DNA of 64,000 nucleotides from positions 1 through 64,000 of the forward strand of contig NZ_MVDE01000015.1 in the NCBI RefSeq assembly GCF_002843385.1, read 5' to 3'. The notes under the pieces were generated by a model. The model was not told the origin of the DNA and made no database searches. It saw nothing but the letters and a program-made list of their open reading frames with translations. Shown here piece by piece: positions 58,185 to 64,000 of this stretch. Both the position numbers and the translations under genes were made by a program. Within the stretch, counting starts at the first letter, position 1, and each line of letters begins with the position of its first letter. Origin of the DNA: Labilibaculum manganireducens (lineage in GTDB: Bacteria; Bacteroidota; Bacteroidia; Bacteroidales; Marinifilaceae).

Positions 58185-58889
58185 CTATTCTTTATTCTTC
58201 ATTTTCGCTTTCAACTCTTCCAACGCATTGGATGCTTTCACATTACTTTCGTTTAAAGTTGCATCAATTTCATCATCCAAACTACGGTTCTCAAAAGCTA
58301 TGTCACCGTATGCTTCGGCCATTGCCTCTTGCTGCGCCACTTTATCTTTCATTTTCTCCAACATTCCGACTGTTCCCGAACTATCAATTCCGGAAAGCTG
58401 CTTGTTAATTTTTTGAGTAGCCTGACTGACGCGGGCACGGGCTTTTAAAGTCTTCAACTCATTCTCATAACGCGTAATGGTCGATTTTAACTTCTTCACA
58501 TTCGTATCCAACTGACTAATGCTGGCATCAAATTTAACAACTTCTTCCTGAGATCTTGCTACCGTAGAAACAGCATCTTCTTTTTTCGCTAAAGCTTCGG
58601 TTGCCAAACGTTCTGCTTCCGACATTTCAAGCTCACCTCTTTCGGCCTTTTGCAATAATAATATTGCTTTTTGCTCGTAATTTTTAGCTACTGATTTTTG
58701 CTCATTTAATTCTCTCTTGCTGCGAATTGCCATTGCCTTAACCTCTGCTAAAGCCTGTAAACTCTTATCCAAGTCATTTTTCAGATCTCTGATTCCCTGT
58801 TCGGTCATCTTAATTGGATCTTCTAATTTATCTATAGCGGCATGGGCTTCTGCTTTACCCACATTGAATAATCTACTAAAAACTCCCAT
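58185..58889 (-). CDS. pspA: PspA/IM30 family protein
   Basis: PspA-type proteins bind and repair stressed membranes by forming ESCRT-III-like assemblies. The 234-residue protein starts MGVFSRLFNVGKAEAHAAIDKLEDPIKM, the amphipathic helix and first coiled coil typical of the family, then long helices with heptad character (TNVKKLKSTITRYENELKTLKARA). It is the second gene, 20 nt after the YbjN-like gene. No pspF, pspB or pspC is in the window. Confidence 0.93.
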   Translation of the reverse strand: MGVFSRLFNVGKAEAHAAIDKLEDPIKMTEQGIRDLKNDLDKSLQALAEVKAMAIRSKRELNEQKSVAKNYEQKAILLLQKAERGELEMSEAERLATEALAKKEDAVSTVARSQEEVVKFDASISQLDTNVKKLKSTITRYENELKTLKARARVSQATQKINKQLSGIDSSGTVGMLEKMKDKVAQQEAMAEAYGDIAFENRSLDDEIDATLNESNVKASNALEELKAKMKNKE

Positions 58890-58909
58890 TTGTATATTGA
58901 TTTATTAGG

Positions 58910-59305
58910 TTACAATTTTGAATATGAAATAATCTCTTCTGAGTACTCACTTAATAACATTTCCAATGAGTTAAGTGTTGCCTCTAATTCATTCTGATCT
59001 AAATTCTCTAACTGAAGAGTATCTCTAAAAAGAACTTTTTTTCCTGACCCGTCGAGAACAAATGCACCATGAATAATTTCTCTGTTCTTTTTCAGTAAAG
59101 CCTTATAAATTTCGGGGTTATCATCTGTCAGCTCAAACAATACACCTTCAACAACCAAAATCGGGTCTTCACAATCAACAATCAGATTTGCAATTCCACC
59201 TTCCGGATTTTCAACCACAAACAGCTCTTCTGTCTTATCTTCTTTAATAATATTGAATTCTAAATTCAACAGGTAATCTTTTACCTTGTTATAATATGTG
59301 CTCAT
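58910..59305 (-). CDS. YbjN-like protein
   Basis: This 131-residue protein has the fold typical of YbjN/type III secretion chaperone-like domains: MSTYYNKVKDYLLNLEFNIIKEDKTEELFVVENPEGGIANLIVDCEDPILVVEGVLFEL, then helices. It is acidic and soluble. It is the first gene of the locus and lies 20 nt before pspA, so it may guide or inhibit PspA. The promoter is upstream, in the 450-bp divergent spacer with sucC. Confidence 0.75.
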   Translation of the reverse strand: MSTYYNKVKDYLLNLEFNIIKEDKTEELFVVENPEGGIANLIVDCEDPILVVEGVLFELTDDNPEIYKALLKKNREIIHGAFVLDGSGKKVLFRDTLQLENLDQNELEATLNSLEMLLSEYSEEIISYSKL

Positions 59306-59755
59306 TTTTCTGTGCTTTTAAATTTCTGATTAAAATTAAAACAAATAATTAACCTAATAAAATATTTACCATCATTGGCCACATCTCTGGATTTTTTGCT
59401 TTGAGTTTGAAATTACTAAATATGAGAGTCTCTTCCCTCATTTTATCGGGAGAATCTTCATTTTATTCGATAAATGGAAGTTTTTACATGTTTTTCTGTT
59501 CTCAACTTAGTTTAGCTAATTTTCAACCATTCCCGGTACTTCAAAAATTCAGAAAACAAAAAGATTCAAAACTCTTTTAAATTTACAGTAAATGTACTTT
59601 TTATTTCATGCAGATATTTATATATTTAGGTTCGTCAAAAAATTAACCATTTATAATTAATAGCTACCGACTTGCTTACTTGTTCAAAACCAATTAAAAC
59701 AATAAACACAGATCAATAGCAGGTCTTTTCCAAGCCTAACAAAAAATTAGTAATA
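59306..59755. other. 450-bp divergent spacer between the PspA locus and sucC
   Basis: It is AT-rich and without a gene. A near-consensus -7 box TATATTTAG (59621-59629) could serve sucC. No clear promoter for the PspA locus is visible, which leaves room for an alternative sigma factor. Confidence 0.4.
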
Positions 59756-60925
59756 ATGAAGATTCACGAATATCAAGCAAAGGAAATTTTACGGTCGTTT
59801 GGTGTACCTGTTCCCGAAAGCAAGATTGCTTTTTCGGTTCAGGAAGCTGAAAAAGCAGCTGCCGAAATTGGTCTGCCCGTAGTTGTAAAAGCCCAAATCC
59901 ACGCAGGTGGAAGAGGAAAAGGCGGAGGTGTTAAATTTGCACCTACCGCTCAGGATGTAACTCGTTACGCAAACGATATTTTGGGGATGACTCTAATAAC
60001 TCACCAAACTGGTCCGGAAGGAAATTTGGTGAAGAAAGTTTTAATAGAAGCCGCTTCGAATATTGATCGTGAGTTGTATGCCGGAATTGTAATGGATCGT
60101 GCGACCTCAAAAGTTACCTTTATGGTATCAACCGAAGGGGGAATGGAAATCGAAAAAGTTGCAGAAGAAACTCCTGAGAAAATTGTAAAAGTTGCCGTTG
60201 ATACCGCTGTCGGTTTACAAGCATTTCAAGCCAGACAAATGGCATTTTCTCTCGGCTTAACCGGAGATGCTTTTAAAAATGGGGTTAAATTCCTGATGGC
60301 TCTTTACAACGCATATGTAGGTACTGATGCTTCAATTTTTGAAATCAACCCATTGGTAGTAACCAAAGAAGGTTATGTAATTGCCTTGGATGCAAAAGCT
60401 AATTTTGATGATAATGCATTGTATCGTCATAAAGACATTACTGCTCTTCGCGATTTAGATGAAGAGGAGCCTTTGGAAATAGAAGCAGGCAGATCAGGCT
60501 TAAATTACATTAAACTGGATGGAAATATTGGATGTATGGTAAACGGCGCAGGACTGGCAATGGGAACCATGGATATTATCAAACTAACAGGTGGTGAACC
60601 GGCTAACTTTCTTGATGTTGGAGGAGGGGCTTCGGCTGAAACTGTTGAGAAAGGTTTTAGAATAATTCTTTCGGATGGCAGCGTTAAAGCGGTTCTGATA
60701 AATATTTTTGGTGGAATTGTTCGTTGTGACCGCGTTGCAAAAGGAGTTATTGAAGCCATTAAAAATATCGATACGAAAGTGCCAATTGTGGTTCGCCTGC
60801 AGGGAACCAATGCTGAAGAAGGTAAAAAGCTTTTGGAAGAATCAGGAATGAATATTATTGCAGCCACAGAATTGAAAGATGCGGCCGAAAAAGTAGTAGC
60901 CACCCTTAAAACAATTGAAGCATAA
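59756..60925 (+). CDS. sucC: Succinyl-CoA synthetase beta subunit
   Basis: SucC is the ADP-forming succinate-CoA ligase beta subunit of the TCA cycle. The 389-residue protein has an ATP-grasp domain ([37 protein letters not shown]) and the C-terminal CoA-ligase domain with [21 protein letters not shown] and [15 protein letters not shown]. The stop overlaps the sucD start by 1 nt (TAATG), so the two are translationally coupled. Confidence 0.97.
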   Translation: MKIHEYQAKEILRSFGVPVPESKIAFSVQEAEKAAAEIGLPVVVKAQIHAGGRGKGGGVKFAPTAQDVTRYANDILGMTLITHQTGPEGNLVKKVLIEAASNIDRELYAGIVMDRATSKVTFMVSTEGGMEIEKVAEETPEKIVKVAVDTAVGLQAFQARQMAFSLGLTGDAFKNGVKFLMALYNAYVGTDASIFEINPLVVTKEGYVIALDAKANFDDNALYRHKDITALRDLDEEEPLEIEAGRSGLNYIKLDGNIGCMVNGAGLAMGTMDIIKLTGGEPANFLDVGGGASAETVEKGFRIILSDGSVKAVLINIFGGIVRCDRVAKGVIEAIKNIDTKVPIVVRLQGTNAEEGKKLLEESGMNIIAATELKDAAEKVVATLKTIEA

Positions 60926-61803
60926 TGAGTGTATTAGTTAATAAAAATACTAAACTGGTGGTTCAGGGAATCACTGGTTCCGAAGGGGCTTTCCATACCC
61001 AGCAAATGATAGAATACGGAACAAATGTAGTTGCCGGTGTTACTCCTGGCAAAGGCGGTCAGCTCTTCATGGATAAAATTCCGATTCACAACACCATGAG
61101 AGGTGCTGTAGCAAAAACCGGTGCAAATGCATCTGTAATTTTTGTTCCGCCACCATTTGCAGCCGATGCAATTATGGAGGCTGCAGAAGCAGGGGTTTCT
61201 TTAGTTGTTTGTATTACCGAAGGCATTCCTACCATGGATATGCTAAAAGTTCATGAGTATCTTAAAAAATACCCAAAAACAACATTGATTGGCCCCAACT
61301 GTCCGGGAGTTATCACACCGGGTGAAGCTAAAATCGGAATCATGCCGGGATTTATTCACAAACCAGGTACAATTGGTATTATTTCCCGTTCAGGAACGTT
61401 AACCTACGAAGCAGTTCATCAGTTGTGCGAAGCCGGATTGGGTCAATCAACAGCTATTGGTATTGGCGGCGATCCAATTATAGGAACCAAGCACATTGAT
61501 GCAGTAAAGCTTTTAAATGAAGATCCTAAAACCGAAGCCATTGTTTTAATTGGCGAAATTGGCGGATCGGATGAAGAAGATGCTGCTGCTTACATCGCAA
61601 AACATGTAGACAAGCCGGTTGTTGCATTTATCGCAGGTCAAACTGCGCCTCCAGGCAAACGAATGGGTCATGCCGGCGCTATTATTGCCGGTGGCAAAGG
61701 AACTGCTGATGAAAAAATGAAAGCCTTGGCTGCCGCCGGAATTCATGTTGTGAAATCTCCTGCGGATATTGGTAAGAAAATGAAAGAAGTTTTAGGTAAA
61801 TAG
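60925..61803 (+). CDS. sucD: Succinyl-CoA synthetase alpha subunit
   Basis: SucD carries the CoA-binding site and the phosphorylated His. The 292-residue protein has the CoA-binding Rossmann region ([17 protein letters not shown]), [20 protein letters not shown], and the phospho-His at residue 249 in [12 protein letters not shown]. It is coupled to sucC and ends with a strong terminator at 61825. Confidence 0.97.
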   Translation: MSVLVNKNTKLVVQGITGSEGAFHTQQMIEYGTNVVAGVTPGKGGQLFMDKIPIHNTMRGAVAKTGANASVIFVPPPFAADAIMEAAEAGVSLVVCITEGIPTMDMLKVHEYLKKYPKTTLIGPNCPGVITPGEAKIGIMPGFIHKPGTIGIISRSGTLTYEAVHQLCEAGLGQSTAIGIGGDPIIGTKHIDAVKLLNEDPKTEAIVLIGEIGGSDEEDAAAYIAKHVDKPVVAFIAGQTAPPGKRMGHAGAIIAGGKGTADEKMKALAAAGIHVVKSPADIGKKMKEVLGK

Positions 61804-61824
61804 GAGCTTCACAAACATAAAAAG

Positions 61825-61857
61825 AGCTTGATTCACATTTGAATCAAGCTTTTTTTT
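61825..61857 (+). terminator. sucCD terminator
   Basis: AGCTTGATTC and GAATCAAGCT pair around a 6-nt loop, followed by seven T. It is 22 nt after the sucD stop. Confidence 0.85.
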
Positions 61858-61873
61858 ATATCATCTATATTTA

Positions 61874-63028
61874 CTACAACTCAAACAAATTTAGATATTC
61901 CCACAAATAGAAAACCCTGTTTCTGCGGGCACCGGCATACTCTTTAAGAATGTTATGTGTTTCAAACTCTTTTACCAGTAAGTTTGCCGATTGAAAACTC
62001 AATTGCAATTTTTCCTTCACATCACTAACAGACATAAATGGGTTCGAATAAAACTCTGAAAGCAACTGTTTAGCAGATTGCTTTCTTTTTTTACTCATTT
62101 TTTCTTCAATAATTGACTCGTAATACTTAGTAAGACCTTCAACATTTCCCAGAAGATTCTTACTATGCAAAGCTGTTTCCTTTACTCCGGTAAGTACAAA
62201 TTTAATCCATTGCTCAATATCATTTTTTGAACGTATTAGATTCAAACGGTGGTAATATTCCAAACGATTCTTTTCAAAGAAAATGGATAGACAGAAAATT
62301 GGACGGGCCACAAATTTTAAGCTTATAATCTCAAACAAAATTAAAATACGGGCAGTTCTTCCATTTCCATCCAAAAAAGGCAGAATATTTTCAAATTGAT
62401 ACAAAGAAATAGCCATTTTAATGAGTTGTGGTAATTCCAAATCGTCATTTCTCCAGAATTTTTTACCATCATTAATTAATATTTTCAATTCATGTTTATT
62501 GGGTGGCGAATAATTCGACTCCTCTTCAAAAGGATTTTCATGAGCATGAAAAAACGATCTTAACTTTCCCCCAAATTCTTCTTTGGAAGGAAGATCGGAA
62601 CACAGGATTTTATGCGCCTCTTTCACCAAACGAACTGACAATGGAAACTTTTGCAGTTCATTTACTCCCCAATGTATCGCCTTAATATGATTTGCTATCT
62701 CTTTTTGTGCATACTGACTTTTAAACGATTGAGAAACATCAGGAACGAAAGCTTGATACAGGTCACTTTTATTTCCCTCAATTAAATTTGATGCAATAAC
62801 TTCCTGAGCTATAAATAAAGGAATATGATTATCGATTCCGGGGAAAAATTTAGAATAGGCATTTAGCTCCCCCAATTCAAGCATGGCAGACTCTAAAAGT
62901 ATATTTATTTGTTTGTCGTTCCATTCAAACGAACGGTTAATTAAAGAGGGCGTAACGCTTTTGTAGCCTTCCTTAAAACTTTGATAAACAAAATCTCCTC
63001 CGTTTTTTTTATTCAGCTTAACGCTCAT
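61874..63028 (-). CDS. Fic-family protein with catalytic His replaced by Leu
   Basis: Fic proteins usually AMPylate targets through the motif HPFxDGNGRxxR. This 384-residue protein has an N-terminal domain with the autoinhibitory motif SNLIEG (Ser80, Glu84, Gly85), the Fic core with NILPFLDGNGRTAR (214-227), and a C-terminal winged helix (residues about 318-384, SVSDVKEKLQLSFQSANLLVKEFE). The His position holds Leu216 (codon CTG, 62381-62383), while GNGRTAR is kept. It may be inactive for AMPylation, use another chemistry, or act as a regulator. It is a lone gene convergent with sucD. Confidence 0.9.
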   Translation of the reverse strand: MSVKLNKKNGGDFVYQSFKEGYKSVTPSLINRSFEWNDKQINILLESAMLELGELNAYSKFFPGIDNHIPLFIAQEVIASNLIEGNKSDLYQAFVPDVSQSFKSQYAQKEIANHIKAIHWGVNELQKFPLSVRLVKEAHKILCSDLPSKEEFGGKLRSFFHAHENPFEEESNYSPPNKHELKILINDGKKFWRNDDLELPQLIKMAISLYQFENILPFLDGNGRTARILILFEIISLKFVARPIFCLSIFFEKNRLEYYHRLNLIRSKNDIEQWIKFVLTGVKETALHSKNLLGNVEGLTKYYESIIEEKMSKKRKQSAKQLLSEFYSNPFMSVSDVKEKLQLSFQSANLLVKEFETHNILKEYAGARRNRVFYLWEYLNLFEL

Positions 63029-63194
63029 ATAATTGAATAAGGAATTATTATTCAGGCTAAAAGTATTAATAATTTAATAAAAACTAATACAAGAAGCAAA
63101 ACCATGCATCTTACTTATAAATTTAGATACATCTATACATGCCATTTTCAAAGGGATACACAAGATTTATTCTCTCGGTGTTTTGATATTTTAC

Positions 63195-63224
63195 TTGCAA
63201 TACCTATAATTTGGATTATATTTC
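63195..63224 (+). promoter_or_regulatory. Porin gene promoter (weak)
   Basis: TTG (63195-63197), 19 nt, then TATATTTC (63217-63224) is near the Bacteroidota consensus. The leader to ATG 63250 would be about 20 nt. Confidence 0.35.
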
Positions 63225-63249
63225 CCACGAATTAATTAATCATCTACTT

Positions 63250-64000
63250 ATGATAAGAAAAATATGTTTAGCCATTGCGATAATTGTTATGGCTGTTAAT
63301 GTAAAGGCTGAAGGTTACGCTGTTAACGTTCAAGGGAATAAGCAAACTGGTATGGGGCATGTGGGTACTGCATTAAATTTTGATGCAAGTAGTATGCAAT
63401 GGAATCCAGGAGCTTTAGCTGCACTAGATCAAAAATATAGTTTCTCCGTAGGAGGGTTTGCAACCATAATTAAAACTGAGTTCACAGGCGCTTTAGGGAA
63501 AGAAAAAACAGATAACCCAACAGGAACTCCATTCTATTTGTATGGATCGATGAAAGTAAATAAAAAACTTGCAATTGGTTTGGGTGTTTATACTCCTTTT
63601 GGAAATAAGGTAGATTGGGGTAAAACATGGTCTGGAAAATATTTGATTCAAGACATTGAATTGAAAGCAATTTATATTCAGCCTACCGTATCCTACCAAC
63701 TTGCTGATTGGATTAGTGTTGGAGCCGGACTAAATATTGTTTATGGTGAATTTAGTTTAAACAAAGCTTTACCAACGGGGGGAGCAACAGACAATGTAAA
63801 TCTATCAGGGAACACTATTAAATATGGATATAACTTAGGTGTCTTCCTTCAACCAACAGAAAAATTAAATATTGGTCTTTCCTATCGTTCACAAGTTGAT
63901 ATAGAATTAGACTACAGCGAAGGTGATGTTGATTTCACTATTGCAAATCCTGCTGTAGCTCCTGCTTTCCCAGACGGAGGTGTTGCTGCAACTCTTCCAC
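63250..64000 (+). CDS. FadL/TodX-type outer-membrane porin, cut by the window end
   Basis: This frame is open from ATG 63250 to the last base, 250 codons, without a stop, so the gene is partial. A signal peptide (MIRKICLAIAIIVMAVNVKA) is followed by EGYAVNVQGNKQTGMGHVGTA and SMQWNPGALAAL, a start typical of the FadL/OmpP1/TodX family that takes up hydrophobic compounds. Beta strands continue (FYLYGSMKVNKKLAIGLGVYTPFG, LNIGLSYRSQVDIEL). The C-terminus lies outside the window. Confidence 0.85.
   Translation, partial: MIRKICLAIAIIVMAVNVKAEGYAVNVQGNKQTGMGHVGTALNFDASSMQWNPGALAALDQKYSFSVGGFATIIKTEFTGALGKEKTDNPTGTPFYLYGSMKVNKKLAIGLGVYTPFGNKVDWGKTWSGKYLIQDIELKAIYIQPTVSYQLADWISVGAGLNIVYGEFSLNKALPTGGATDNVNLSGNTIKYGYNLGVFLQPTEKLNIGLSYRSQVDIELDYSEGDVDFTIANPAVAPAFPDGGVAATLP

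Overview
The window is about 64 kb of low-GC chromosome from a member of the Bacteroidota, most likely a marine or anaerobic Bacteroidia near Marinilabiliales/Marinifilaceae (genus-level placement is inference). The phylum call rests on a fused LpxC/FabZ gene, a 2,522-residue SprA (type IX secretion) in the order ruvA-sprA-gcvH, GSCFA, DUF4837 and S46-peptidase families, and promoters of the Bacteroidota form TTTG-N19/20-TAnnTTTG, seen cleanly before rimP and the tRNA-fMet pair.

Layout. 1-342: promoter-like duplicated module reading left, then a terminator. 343-3291: GSCFA protein, alpha/beta hydrolase and QueG. 3292-3909: a gene-free repeat-like stretch. 3910-9741: a complete SUF iron-sulfur assembly operon on the minus strand (sufB-C-D-S-E plus a MIP18-family gene). 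10324-13246: a small HTH protein, an unknown 603-residue lipoprotein and an unknown 158-residue protein. 13247-15640: thiL embedded in repeats, then an IS200-like (RAYT) transposase carrying a nonsense codon and surrounded by small palindromes. 15697-20531: lipid A genes lpxD-lpxC/fabZ-lpxA and an HD phosphohydrolase. 20785-25736: rimP-nusA-infB. 25917-34711: gcvH, sprA and ruvA. 34854-44608: pdxA, leucyl aminopeptidase, a DUF4837 lipoprotein, a LysM transglycosylase, tatA, rseP, dxr and an M23 peptidase. 44691-45002: two initiator tRNAs with terminator and promoter. 45100-52656: DUF4268-like protein, a secreted phosphatase/DUF4956/CotH-like cluster, rnhB, an S46 dipeptidyl-peptidase and rnhA. 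52664-59305: an eight-gene minus-strand locus (YbjN-like, PspA, DUF4178, Ser/Gly/Arg-rich membrane protein, DUF350, membrane aminopropyltransferase, AdoMet decarboxylase, K+ channel). 59756-61803: sucCD. 61874-63028: a Fic protein lacking its catalytic His. 63250-end: a FadL/TodX-type porin cut by the window edge.

Most of the window is housekeeping. The strongest candidate for an under-described system is 52664-59305, where a membrane-stress protein (PspA), polyamine-type enzymes, two membrane DUF families and a gated K+ channel share one strand, and three of the spacers are imperfect inverted repeats. Other points of interest are the Fic His-to-Leu change with an intact inhibitory motif, the nonsense codon at position 5 of the RAYT gene, a perfect 18-bp palindrome over the lpxD promoter, a GC-rich hairpin in the rimP leader, and the phosphatase/DUF4956/CotH-like trio.
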